Assembly: GCA_900155495.1 (NCBI GenBank)
Contig: FTLJ01000813.1
Coordinates: 1 to 47,129, forward strand
Length of the DNA: 47,129 bases
DNA from: Porogramme epimiltina
Lineage: Eukaryota; Basidiomycota; Agaricomycetes; Polyporales; Polyporaceae
Reading direction: 5' to 3'
Within the stretch, counting starts at the first letter, position 1. Every line of letters begins with the position of its first letter. This document shows positions 31,556 to 43,993 of this stretch, piece after piece. A program made the translations under genes and the position numbers. The notes under the pieces were generated by a model. It had not been told where the DNA came from and made no database searches. It saw nothing but the letters and a program-made list of their open reading frames with translations.

Positions 31556-33016
31556 TCACGCAGCTGTTGGTCGTGCAACATGGAGGAGGTCCACAATTCT
31601 CTCCAGCCCAGGGTTCCCCCCGAGACGGGCGATCTCCGCCTTGATCTGAGTTTCGAGGTCGTCCATCACATCCAACGTATAGTCGAATGATTTTGTGTGA
31701 TCTCGGAGGTACGCGATAGTGTGCTTCTTCAGCGTTGGAGTGTTTGGACGCTTTTGTAGCACGTCTGCCGGATATGGTGAGGAACATTCGTGATGAACAG
31801 GGGTGAGAACATACTGAGGATTTGTCGGTTCGACGTGTCCGCGCGAACGCCGTGCACGACAGGGAATGAGAACTTGCCCTCCGTGAGGTCCTCTGCGAAA
31901 CCCTTGTTATCCGCATACTGCAGGGTGCAAACGTCCGGCTGAGTGAGCAACTCGACTATGCAAACCGAGTATGATATGAGACAAACCTGAGTGCTTTGAA
32001 GGTTCATATAGTCGTCTCGTATCTGGAAATGCACCCCGATCAGGTTCACGAGTGGTACATAGTCGCTGTTAGGGTATGAATCAGTCACTGCCGTAAGTGG
32101 CATCGCACACCCGCACAAAAGCCACATACACGTCAATGTTAGCCGTTGAGCACGCCATCATCAACTTTATGGCGACGCGAAGCAGACCGCCAGTCTCTGG
32201 AAGAGGAGAGGTTATATGACATCCAAGACAGATATCAAATGGACTGACTGTTGTTCACCATGGTGACATACTCTTCTTCCGTCGGACACTGCAGAGAGTC
32301 ACGCCATAAGAGCTCGAGGCCTTGTCCGCGATGCAGAGACATGAGTTCAGCTGGTGATTGGAGGCATAGATTGAGCTGGGCAGATGTGCGAGATGCTGAG
32401 GGGACATACCAGTCACAATACGATCCAGCTCCTTGAACGGAATGAGACGTTTCTGGGATGCCTCGGTGTCCTCGTCGATCCCGACACCCGAGCGCAGAGC
32501 GAACAGTTCCTGGTATGCCTTGAAGTAAACATAGTTTGCAGAGTTGATAGTTTGTGGAATACCATAGATTTTGTGCGACACTTGACGGTTATCAGGACCT
32601 CCTCTCAACATAGAGGTGCGTATGTCTTACCGGGGGCCCCTCGTCGTAGCTGAGCGTCATCTTCGATGTCGTCTACACTGTCCTTGTGTCATGCTAGAAC
32701 GGTTGGGTGTACGACGCAGCGCACTCACAGTAAACTCGCCGTGTGCAGCATGCTCACTACTTTTGCAATGATCTTGAGTTTATCCTCCGGAACGTTCAAC
32801 CAGCTGTTGAACGCATCGATCATTTGCCCTCGTATCTCCTTGCCAGGGATGGAGAATATGTGCGTAAAAGGCTCTAGTAGAGCCTATCCCTTGCAAAAGT
32901 TGTAAGACGGTACGGAAAGCAGGGCGAACAAGACTCACCCGCTCATTTGCTTCCGACCAGGAATCCGACGCAGCCAAGATGCTGCGAACATCTAAGGGTG
33001 CTCCGGCTGCAGACAT
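31556..33016 (-). CDS. BTS1: Geranylgeranyl diphosphate synthase
   Basis: GGPP synthase adds isopentenyl diphosphate to farnesyl diphosphate, giving C20 GGPP for protein prenylation and terpenoid/carotenoid synthesis. Exon 1 (33016-32939) reads [20 protein letters not shown] and ends SEANER; exon 2 starts at 32883 with [20 protein letters not shown]. The first aspartate-rich motif is [15 protein letters not shown] (DDxxD type), followed after an intron by [20 protein letters not shown]. The second motif [13 protein letters not shown] has the DDxxN form typical of fungal GGPPS. Then come [16 protein letters not shown], a family signature, and [20 protein letters not shown], ending HVARPTAA. 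About eight exons are separated by short introns; parts between ([17 protein letters not shown]) match the family. All catalytic Asp residues are present. It is divergent from GCN1, with 410 bp between the starts. Confidence 0.94.
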
Positions 33017-33426
33017 GAGAGCGATGGCTTGACTTTCAAGAACGGTGTAGGAATGCGAGGGTCAAAGGGTGAATGGAGACGCGTTCGACTGGCAGTGGGG
33101 GCCGTAGTACGGGTTGCTGGGTGCACGACAGGTAGAGAGACGAAGCCAGCGGCAACTTATATAGTTTGTACCTTGGCTGGACCGTTGAAAGACGTGATCA
33201 GGCATCATGATTTGGGTAGACAGGAGCTGCGGGCGGTTGAGATCATGATTTTAGGATTCAACACGGACAGCACCCTCGGACCGGTGTCAGTACACCCCGC
33301 TTGGGTTAGGGTCGACTTTTTCCGCGACGCGCGGAGCCGTGAACTCGAGTCGAAGCGGGCCCGCCCAGCCATCCTCCGAGTCTCCAACTCCCGCCCTGCC
33401 CCTCCATCCCCTCCCTCGTCGCCGCC
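33017..33426. promoter_or_regulatory. Shared divergent promoter of GGPP synthase and GCN1
   Basis: The 410-bp gap separates two start codons pointing away from each other. TTATATAG at about 33158-33165 could serve as a TATA-like element. The GCN1 start has a strong context, GCCGCCATGG. No other site is clear. Confidence 0.4.
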
Positions 33427-36400
33427 ATGGGGAGGTCCGAGATCGAGACTTGGATTGCATCCACCGCCCACACATCCGACGATGATGACGATACCACTAC
33501 CGCAGGCCCGGCATGGCGCCGAGAAAACATCCTGAAGGACTGGCCGACCGCGATGCAGGCCGCCCAGACGAGACTCTTCACAAGCAGCACAAAGGCTCGC
33601 ATACAGTTCCTCCGAGAAGAGCTGCTCGTTCTTGCAAAACATGGAGGTGCGTACGCTGCCTTCGCGCGAAGGGTGTGCGTGCTCATAGAGATCGCGGGGC
33701 AGATCTTAGCCTGTCTCAGATCATGGACATCTTCAAACTACTGACTTCGACGTACCCACGATATATCGACGCGGAATCTCGAGAATCTGTGGAGTCGGTG
33801 GGCGTGGCTATGGTTCGCCGCGACGAGCTTCGTGGGACGCCCGAGGGCGAGCAGGACGAGAGCAAGTTTGGAGTCATGGAGCAGATTCTTGGGTGGATGT
33901 CGTCGGAAGTTGGCCGAATACAGAAACGTTCAAGGTGAGTGCCCGGTCGTATTCTATAAGCACAAGACCTCGATACCGAGTCCCCTCGCCTTCCCCCTAC
34001 CTCCCACCCAGTTCCTCTTAGCCCACAGTTTGCTCATTTCGTCTCGCAGCTCCCATGCCGCAGCGGACATTTTCGTCCTCCTCAGTTGGTGCTGCGGGCT
34101 ATACGTCACATGCATTGAAAGCAATCCCGAGTTTACGTCTTCCCGCGCGTGGCCTGCTCTCATTGGGATCATGGCGTCCCTCATCGACATGCTTTTGGAT
34201 CCCGCAACGCCTGGCAAAAAGTCTATTCATAAGAGCGCCCTGGTGAGGACGCGCCGGGCATTGCGATATGTAAGTATGCGTGGTTTAGGAAGGGAATCCG
34301 CTCATGTTTATGAAAGAGACCCGAAATCTTGCCAGTAGTGATGAAGACGCTGCTCAAGTTGACGAAATCCCTTCCGACTCCATTGATCGTGGTTCCTCTT
34401 CTGGGCATCTCATTAGACGTCACCCTTCGTCTAAAGAACGTGAAGGACGAGAAGCTGAGAGAAATAGACCCGGTAGTGAAAGTACGTGCAACGCAGGGAT
34501 ATAGGAACCTTAATTAACCGGCCGTTCGCTAGAATGAAGTGCTCCAATTATACTCGAGCTCTATTCTGATGTCCAGGACGCCCGTTGCCTCGCATATATC
34601 GGTACGTCGTCTCGAAACGGGGTGTGCATCTCAGTGTTAATGCGGTTCCTAGACAGCGCTCCATGACTTCGTACACGCTGTGGTTTCTCCCGAAGATTTC
34701 ACCACCACGATCCTTCCAGCCATGGAAAAGGCGCTCTTGCGGTCTCCGGAGATCTCTCTGAGCGGTCAGCCTCTGCCCTCATTTGGGGAAGAATAACAGC
34801 TAACGTATGCCGTAGTCATTGCCGACTTCCTTCCTGGTTATGCCCACCCCCTTACGAGCGAAACTTTCCGAAAACTGCTTACACCCGCCCTCAACAACGC
34901 AAAGTCGTCAAATGCGGTCGTCCGGACAGGTTCTGTTGCGCTCTTCAAGGCACTCGTACGGTTAACATCCGACTCGGCCGATCTCGAGCACACTGCGACA
35001 GAACTTCTCGCCCTCCCGAAGAGCGGGAAGACAGCAGGGCCCGACCACAGGGTGTCGCTGTTCACGATGCTCGGCGTTGTGCCGTCGTCAGAAGCGGTGT
35101 CGACGACCATAGTCAAGACGGCCCTCCCCTTGCTTGCCAAGGAGACGCATGATGCGGCCATGTCGATTCTTGCAGATTCCCTCACTCCTCACGTAGTGTG
35201 CTGCCTGCAAGCGGAAACTACCCTCTCGAATGACACCGTAAACGTCGCAGCGAAGGAAATGACAAGTGCTAAGCCCGCCGTTCGGCGAGCGTTCTGCTCG
35301 CTTGTCGGAAGCGCATTGTGGGAGTTGGACGACGCCCTATCCCCGGCAGCCGTTTCCTTCGCCAAAGCCGTCGTTCCGGCGTTCGAGACGAACCTCAAGA
35401 CGATCTCCGCAAACCCTCTGAACGCCACGGCAGGGGCATTGGAGGGATACGTCGCTGTGGCGATCCTCCTTGGACCCCTCTCTCGCTCTAAACAATTTGG
35501 TAACCTTCCTTCTTCCCAGTTTCGCGTAGATTTGTTATTGAATAGGGCTATTATCATATTAGATGACGTCATCGCGGGCAACCCAACTCTCCAGTCGCTC
35601 TGTGCCGCGAGCCCGAAGCCCTCTTTCCTGTTGTGGGACAAAGTCTATCAAAAGACGACCGGCGAGGAGGACGAGCGGTGGCTCCTTCGCGCCACCGAAG
35701 CTGTGTTGTCGTTTTTCAAGGATGAAATCATTGCCAATGAGCCAGCTCGGTAGGTTTCGCCACCATCACCTTCTTACCGTAGTCACCGCTCATACCGTTT
35801 TCTAGTGCTCTCCTCGGATCGATTTTCCTTTATCTCGCGGTCGAGAGCTCCTTCCCGCAAATCCGTCGTTCCACCCTCACCACGATCGAGCGTCTCGCGA
35901 GCATCCTTCCCGAACACGCCAACCTCGCCATCCTAGCAGCGCGCAGCTCATATTTGTCCAAGGAGAAAGCCGCTCCCACGAAAACGAAGGGCGCCGATGA
36001 TGAGCAGGAGAACACCGCGGGCAAGGAGGCGCGCTTGCCCACGTTGATGCTGGCATGCGCGGCCTTCGCAGAGGACTGCCCTGCGGACATCAAGCAACGG
36101 CTGTTGTGGGATTGGGTCCTGCTGGCCCACCACCCGGGACCTTGTGAGTCGCGGGCGTTCTATTGTGGCTGGAGGCGCTGGAAGTGCTGATGCTGGGATC
36201 GACGACTTGCTCTAGCGGGCAACATTCGACAGGTGTGGATCGAGCTGTGCCAGAAGGCGCGCGTGGATCCGCACGAGCTCGTCAGCGCGCACGCTGATGC
36301 GATCTTGGAGAAAGTGTTCGGCGCGATCAGCGTCGCTGCGAAGGTACGCGCGCGTCCAGGGGGAGGCGAACACAGCCATGTCCGGTTCTAATGGCGCCCT

Positions 36401-39400
36401 TGCAGCCCGCCCCTGGTTTCGCGGAAGCAGGGTTCCGCGCGGTCACTACGCTCGTGTTCGTCGCGCCCGACGCGGTCCTCCCGAAGGTCGTGGAGCAGAT
36501 CCGTGCGGATTTGGAGCCGCAGGGGGTGCAGTCGCTCACCGAAGAGGACATCGCGATCTGGGCGACGCCCGAGGGGCAGACGTACACTGACGGTAAGCGC
36601 GTCTCATCGGCATTCCCCTTCCACCGCGCGCTCACCTTTCCTAGTCCTCGCGACGAAGAAGGAAGAAGCACCGCAGAAGAAGGGGAAGGGCTACAAGGAC
36701 GCGCAGTGGGAGGCGGAAGTCCGGAAGTCGCTCGCGTCGAAGAAGGCTGGCGGCGCCGCGCTCTCCAAGCAGGACCAGGCGCTCGTGCAGGCGCAGCTCG
36801 AGAAGGAGGGCGTGGTCCGCGCGCGCGTCACCGCGATCAAGGCGCGACTTGAACAGGGCCTAAGCCTCGTTCACAGCCTGGTGAGGACGCAGGTCGAGCA
36901 GCTTAGCGCGTTTGTCGCACCGCTCGCGGGGCTTCTGCGCGACGGCGCGTTTGGACGGGCGGTGGCGCTCGTTGGAGAGACTTCGTTCGTGACGTATTTG
37001 GTAAGGATTCCCTGCAATCTATGAGGTAGATGCAAGATTGACGAGATGCGATAGATGCTTTCAGAGTGCTGCTCGGACCGGCTGGACAGCTACCGGAAGT
37101 GGGTAGGAGTTGCCACTCTCCGCAGCTTCGAGATGGAGGGCATTCCTGAGGATTTCACCATTGAGCCTCTCAACTGTAGGCGATTGATCGTCGTCACTAG
37201 GTGCTATTGCTGAAATTACGTGTCAGCTTTGGTCATCAGGGTTCTTTACAGGCTGCGTACGCTGTCGGAGCAGGTGCCGTTTGATGCAGCGACATACGGT
37301 TACGCCGCGCCTCTCCTCAGTCAGATCCTGGTCAAGGGTGGGATCGCGGTCAGCGAAGAGGACGACCCGCTTGAGCAGATCGCGCTGTCGCTCGATATTA
37401 TCAAGTTCCACTGCGGCGAGTGTGAGTAACTATATATCTGGAGCCTGAATCTCGCCTCACACACATTCCAGTCTCCGACGCCACCTATCCGCGAATCAGC
37501 ACGGTGCAAGACCTGATCCATGCAATTCGTCACCAGCCTAAGCTTTCTAAGGATGCCTCTTCTGCTCTCATCGACATCGGTCAAGCGATGCAGGAGAATG
37601 CGACTCGCGCCGAGGTTACGGAGCTCTTGCGTGGGACCCTCTACCAAGAAGTTTACGTTCGCACATCTTGTCTTCAAGCGCTTCAGGTGCGCACATACAT
37701 TTTCCTATAGGTTGAAAAAAGTACTGACGTCCTGCAGCCCTTCGATATCACGGACTTGGACTGGTCTCCTGACCTTTGGATTGCATGCCACGACGAAGAC
37801 GAGCAGAACGCGAGGTTGGCGATTCACCTTTGGGAGGATAATGGCCTCGATGTCCCTGAAGGCTTCCTCCAGGATCTCTTGCCTTATCTCGGTACGTGAT
37901 GATATATGGGCCCTCAACGAAACGAATTGACACCGTCGAACAGAACACGAGAACGCATACGTTCGCACGTCCGCTGCTGCTGCTCTCGCAGAGGCAGTGA
38001 TTGAATACTGGCCAGCATCAACCAGCCAGGTACTGACGACTCTCCAAGACTTCTACCGCGAGAAGGCGAAGGTCCTAGCTCCCGAGTTCGATCAATATGT
38101 CCGTACACTTTTCTCGTCATATCGTAACTACGACTGACGCTTACCTTACAGGGCATGCTTATCGCGTCGAGTGTGGGTAGGACGGACCCGTGGCCTGCGC
38201 GAGTGGCGCTTTCGCGCACCTTCGAACTTCTCGCCCCTGCTTTCACCCCCGAAGACGTCGAGCCTTTCTTCAAGTTCCTCATCCATGATCAGGCGCTGGG
38301 AGACCGGCATCCCGACGTTCGCCAAGGCATGCTTCGCTGCGGGTCCACCGTGATCGATCTGCATGGTTCAACACGCCTCCCCGAACTCATCGCCATGTTT
38401 GAAGCCGAGCTCGCTAGCACAGGGAACTCTACAGAGACAGCGGACCAGATCAAGGAGGCAGTCGTCATTCTCATCGGCCGTGTGGCGAGACATTTGGACC
38501 CATCCGATGCTCGCCTGCCCGCTATCGTCGAACGATTAGTCGGGGCCCTCAAGACGCCCGCCGAGCAGGTCCAGATGGCGGTTTCCGAGTGTTTATCTCC
38601 CCTCGTCAAGGTCATGAAGACTCCACCTTCGAAACTCGCCGACCGCCTCCTCGACGAACTCTTCAACTCGCCATCATACGCTGCACGGCGCGGCGCCGCA
38701 TATGGCCTTGCAGGCATCGCGAAGGGTCTGGGGATTGCCGCTATTAAGGAGTACAACATCATCGACCGGCTTCGCGCTGCGGCGGACGACAAGAAGCGAT
38801 TCGAGCCTCGTCAAGGGGCTATGTTCGCCTTCGAAACATTCACCAGCACTCTCGGGCGTCTGTTTGAGCCTTACGTAATCCACATCCTTCCTCTCCTGCT
38901 CAACTCGTTCGGTGACGGCACTCCCGATGTTCGTGAAGCAGCTCAGGATACGGCGCGAGTCATCATGGCGAACATGACTGGGTACGGCTTGAAGACGGTG
39001 CTCCCTTCTCTGCTCTCCGGTCTCGACGAGAAGCAGTGGCGGACCAAGAAGGGCTCCATCGAACTTCTCGGTATGATGGCGTACTGTGCCCCGAAGCAGC
39101 TGTCGCAATCACTCCCCATTGTTATTCCCCGCCTCTCGGACATTTTGAACGATTCTCACGTCCAAGTTCGTAGCGCCGCGAACAAGTCGCTCAAGCAATT
39201 CGGAGAAGTCATCAGCAATCCTGAGATCAAGTCGCTCGTTCCTGTCTTCATCAAGGCAATGGTGGATCCGGCGAAGACTCCACAGGCTCTCGGGTCTCTC
39301 ATCAAGACGTCGTTCATGCACTACATCGATCACTCTTCTCTGGCTTTGGTACGTTCGCTATAGTCTCTCACAAACTGCTGCTAATGGGTGGTGATAGGTT

Positions 39401-42400
39401 ATTCCAATCATCGAGCGAGGACTTCGGGAACGCGGTGCCGACACCAAGAAGAAAGCGGCCCAGATCGTCGGAAACCTCGCGTCGCTGACCGATTCCAAGG
39501 ACTTTGTCCCATACCTTTCGCGCCTGTTACCCATGGTCCACGTTGTTTTGGTCGATCCCGTTCCCGAGGCTCGTGCGACTGCTGCTAAAGCACTTGGAAC
39601 GCTGGTTGAGCGACTTGGAGAGATCAACTTCCCTGATCTCGTCCCCGGATTGCTTCGTACTCTCAAGACGGACACATCCGGAGTGGACAGACAGGGCGCT
39701 GCCCAAGGCCTCAGTGAAGTTCTTGCGGGTCTTGGGATGGAACGTATGGAAGGCCTCCTCCCAGACATCATCGCCAACGCACAGTCGCCTCGCAGCACTG
39801 TCAGAGAAGGATTTATGTCACTCCTCGTCTTCCTCCCTTCAACGTTCGGCGCACGCTTCCAGCCCCACCTTCCCAAGATCATCCCTCCAATTTTGAATGG
39901 CCTATCAGACTCTGAGGATTACGTCCGAGATGCGGCGATGCGCGCAGGTCGTATGATGGTTAACAACTACTCAAGCAAGGCCATCGACCTGCTCCTGCCA
40001 GAGCTGGAGCGCGGAATGTTCGATCCGGGCTGGCGTATCAGGGTGTGTTCCAATGGCTACTCCCTCTCTGTCTTCCTGTTGACCCATATCCGAATAGCAA
40101 TCCTCTATCACGCTTGTCGGAGAGCTGCTGTTCAAGGTTTCGGGTATCAGTGGCAAGGCTGAGATCGAGGAAGACGAAGAGGCGGAGGAAACAGCTCTCG
40201 CAGAGTCTTCCAGGAAAGCTTTGGTGGAAGTGCTTGGCGTGGAGCGTCGCGATCGTATTCTGGCGGCACTTTACCTTGCCCGCCAGGATGCCGTCAACGT
40301 CGTGCGACAGTCGTCTGTACACATTTGGAAGGCCCTCGTACACAACACGCCCAGGACAGGTAAGACGTTCACGTTCTTCGTCGTCTTCAACATTCTGAAA
40401 ATGCCTCCTAGTGCGCGAGATTCTACCGGAGCTCCTCAACCAGATCATATTCTTGCTCACGAGCGAGGAAGGAGACCAGGAAGAGGCGAGTCAGCTCGCA
40501 AACTTTTATCGCATACCGCAGCTAACACTTCTTACAGACCGCGTCCCGCACAGTCACAGAACTTTGTCGCAAATCGGGAGAAAAGCTGTTGTCCGAGATC
40601 GTCACTGCATTACGCGCGAACTCAACCTCCAGTGATCCACGCAAGCGGGAGGGTGTCTGCCTCATGCTCTGCGAACTCATGTATGAGGGATGCTCAGAGC
40701 ACAGGTGCAGTCAGCTAACCTACTGTTTCAGGGTGAGCACTACCGACAACCAAAGAGAGGGTCAAGAAGACGAGATTATTGTTATGGTCCGTGCTTCCTT
40801 GGTCGACGATGAAACCAACGTGCGCGCAGCCGCGGCGAGGGCATTCGACACGCTTCAGGAGCACATTGGCGCGCGAGCTATCGACGCAACTATTCCGACG
40901 TTACTGGAGGCTCTTCGTCAACCTGGACAGAGTTCAGGCACTGCACTCCAAGCGCTCAAGGAGGTTATGGCTGTACGTTGTTGTGCTCACGTTAACGTCG
41001 AGTCACCTCTGATTTGTCTTCTCAGGTCCGGGCGTCGACTGTATTCCCAATTCTCATCCCCACTCTCACTGCTACCCCCATGTCGGCGTTCAACGCACGT
41101 GCACTGGCTTCCCTCGTCTCTGTCGCCGGCTCTGCGCTGAGTAGACGACTCACCCCCATTCTCAATGCTCTGGTCAAGATGCACGAAGGGCAAGAGATTC
41201 AAGAGGATGAAGAACTCAAGGAGGCCGTCGACGAAGCTATCAGGTCGCTTATGGCATCGGTGTGCGACGCGGAGGGTTTGAACTCCCTGATGCTTACGCT
41301 GTTGGAGTGGTACGTAACCCCACACATACATACGACACAGTTGCTGATACCCTTTCAGGGCTCGCCATGATTCTGTGAAGCGCCGGACAAGTAGCTGCGA
41401 GCTCTTCGCTATCTTCTGCGAGACGACCGAACTCGACGACTCTCTCTATCGCGTCGATTGGATACGGCAACTAGTTTCCCTGCTCGACGACAGGGAGGTG
41501 TCTGTCCACACGGCTGCGTGGCAGGCACTCGACGTCTTCGTCAAGTCCATCCCGAAGGACGAGCTGGAGCCCCTTGTCGTCCCACTCCGCCGTACTATCG
41601 AAGGCACAGGGGCGCCTGGCGTTTATGTCCCTGGTTTCAGCCTCCCCAAGGGCGTCTCTCCCACTGTCCCAATCATCATCGCAGGCCTCACGACTGGCAG
41701 CAACGAACAACGCGAACAGGCAGCATACGCTATCGGCGACCTCGTTGAGCGTACAGAAGAGGCCGCGATCAAGCCATTCGTTGTACCCTTTACGGGACCG
41801 CTCATCCGTGTTGCAACACAAGCTACGACATACCCTCCTGCAGTCAAGTCCGCTATTCTTACTGCGCTCACGACGATGCTTGAGCGCATCCCCGCGTTCG
41901 TCAAGCCATTCTTCCCTCAGCTTCAGCGCACGTTCGTCAAGAGTGCGGGAGACCCCGCGAGCCTAGCCGTGAGGACGCGCGCAGCTCGCGCGCTCGGCGT
42001 CCTCATGCGGTCACAACCGCGAGTGGACCCCGTGGTGACCGAGCTTGTTACGGGAGCGCGCAGCGCACCCGAAGACGCGATTGCGGCCAGCTTAGTACTT
42101 GCGCTCGCACGCGTAGTTCGCAGCGCGGGCTCCAATGTGGGCGAAAAGGCGCGCGAGGCGTGTGCAGAACTCATCGCTGATGCGTTCAAGGAGCAGCATG
42201 AAGGTAAGTTTAGGTGTAATTGCTATTTACGGGAAACAGCACTCATATACTATGAGTAGAGTCATACAACCAGTCCACTGCTGCCCTCTTTGCCTCCCTC
42301 TCCATGTTTGACGACCTCGTCAAGCCTATCATCTCGTACGTGTTCGCTGCCGTGCCCCCCCCCCCCATATCACTCACGCATGTGCTATGTATAGTGCACA

Positions 42401-42632
42401 GCTCGTCTCTGGAACACCACAATCCGTGCTCTCATCGCACTGCATTCGTGCAGTAGTCGTTCCGGACGACGACGAAGACGAGGATACCGCGTCTTCAGGA
42501 CCGAACGTCTTCCAGCGGCTTGGCCTTCTCCGACAGGTCACGCAAAAGGCTCAGGAGAACGCTGGAAACGAGCGGCCATCCATCGCGCGTCCTGCGCGTG
42601 AGGCGCGGGACGCGCTCAAGGCGATGGAGTGA
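33427..42632 (+). CDS. GCN1: GCN1, HEAT-repeat translational regulator / Gcn2 activator
   Basis: Gcn1 is a ribosome-bound HEAT-repeat protein. With Gcn20 it passes the uncharged-tRNA signal to the kinase Gcn2, which phosphorylates eIF2-alpha; it also senses collided ribosomes. ATG at 33427 (context GCCGCCATGG) gives MGRSEIETWIAS. Many short introns (about 50-70 nt) separate exons that together match the usual size near 2,600 residues. The N-terminal part includes MDIFKLLTSTYPRYIDAESR. The eEF3-like central HEAT region is very characteristic: AAYGLAGIAKGLGI, RFEPRQGAMFAFET, KQWRTKKGSIELLGMMAYCA, QVRSAANKSLKQFGEV, TKKKAAQIVGNLASLTDSKD and GVDRQGAAQGLSEVLAGLGM. The RWD-binding domain follows at about 40.8-42.2 kb. 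The end is ARPAREARDALKAME. No break or missing segment was noticed, though every exon was not individually checked. A poly-C run (about 42355-42366) lies in the last intron. Confidence 0.96.
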
Positions 42633-43619
42633 GGAGGCCAGCGCACTCACGAGCTGATACGTACGTTCGCCACTCGGCGGCTCACGACGAGACGAAGGAG
42701 ACATGGACTCTACCCACGCAAGCTACCCCTACGCATGAATGTTCCGTCCCAGTTGCTGTGCAAGCTGTTGTTGTACATGATCATGTCATTATAGCCAACA
42801 TATACATCCCGAATCTACACTGGTCTACTTTACACCAGGACCCGAACCACTCAAAGAACCCTGTCCACGGCAAGTATAGGCCAATCTCGTTCGCGATGCC
42901 TAGCGCGAACGCGATCCCGTACTTCTATGCGTGCACAGCTTTCTTGACCGTGTGCTCACTGTCACCGAGGAGTATAAGTAGATGCGCAACGCGCACATGT
43001 ACTACGCGCGCCACGCGTGCCTGTGCAACGTCAGATCCAGCCCGCCGAGCTTGTCTCCTGAGCCGCACTGGGGCGTGATCGTATACTAGAACACCCTCAT
43101 GATCTTGTAGAACATCTGTGGGTACGCGCATGATGGTCGACCACGTGTAAAGATGCAAGGCACGCGAGGGAATGGCGCGGAAACTCTCGCTCGAACACGC
43201 TCGTCCTTGGGTAGGCTGGAAGAACTCATCGAATTTGTAGAGGAAATGGATCATCACGTGGTCCATCATGGAGAGAGAACCCCTGCTAGACGCCGTCGTC
43301 GTCGTGGCAGTCTATGCAGATGCAGAGCTGGCGCAGGACGTGCTGGAGGAGCTGGAGGATATTGAGCACGTAGTAGAACCTGGACGCCTTGCGCGGTGCT
43401 CCCCATCGTACATTGGAAGATCTCAAGCAATACATCGTAGTGGTTACCCCTTTCCCCACCCTCCCCAGATATCCAACTACAACACCAGGATACACGGTAC
43501 ACTGCACTGAAGATCGACTGTGGTGTGAACATTCTGGGGCGTGTTGAGATAGGCGAAACGACTCACCCGACAGACGAAGAGCGGCCTAGTCGATACGAGT
43601 CTGAGGATTGCGCGACACC
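42633..43619 (-). pseudogene. Unresolved coding-like patches, possibly a decayed membrane-protein gene
   Basis: Several minus-strand pieces look protein-coding but do not join cleanly. Examples are ASRFYYVLNILQLLQHVLRQ (about 43387-43287, ending at a TAG), MMDHVMIHFLYKFDEFFQPT (from 43269), CGSGDKLGGLDLTLHRHAWR (about 43067) and KYGIAFALGIANEIGLYLPW (about 42924). The last and first look like membrane helices. Stops occur between and inside frames (TAG at about 43288, 43088 and 43004), and the gaps between patches are too short or lack proper splice sites. This may be a real multi-exon gene I could not assemble or a pseudogene. The family was not recognised. Confidence 0.3.
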
Positions 43620-43993
43620 CTAGTACGAGGGAGAGTTGGCCTCGTTGAGCGAGACGGGGGTGGCTTCGCTGAACGGCCGAAACGGGTCGAAAGGAGAGTA
43701 CGGTGGGGGCGGGTCCGCCTCATCGGCGATGGGTCTGCCTGCTTCGTCAAGGGCGGGTCTTGGCACCCGGTCTCTGGTAGGGCGAACACCTTACCAGAGG
43801 CGTTGGACGCATATACCATGAGCATCGGTAATAAGTGCTTACTTTGACCAAGCCGCTTCCAACCCTTCACCACGGCGCCGGTGGTGCCTTTGAGGAAAGC
43901 CTGGAAGCGTTCTTTAAACGGCATTGGTTGCGGTGAGAATACCGTGAGGGCGGGGACGAAGGGACGCGGCATAGGCAGAACGACGGCGCGCAT
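43620..43993 (-). CDS. Hypothetical protein with Pro-rich C-terminus
   Basis: From ATG at 43993 the frame reads MRAVVLPMPRPFVPALTVFS and PFKERFQAFLKGTTGAVVKG, then WKRLGQ. A donor GTAAGC and an acceptor ending CCAGAG allow a phase-consistent join to NRVPRPALDEAGRPIADEAD, PPPPYSPFDPFRPFSEATPV and SLNEANSPSY before TAG at 43622-43620. The PPPPY motif is a possible WW-domain ligand. The open frame continues upstream of 43993 with TDARKPTLER after a possible acceptor CTACAG, so the true start may lie in an upstream exon. Coding-like pieces at 44131-44660 could belong to it. Unspliced, the same DNA would encode a different C-terminus. The function is unknown. Confidence 0.4.
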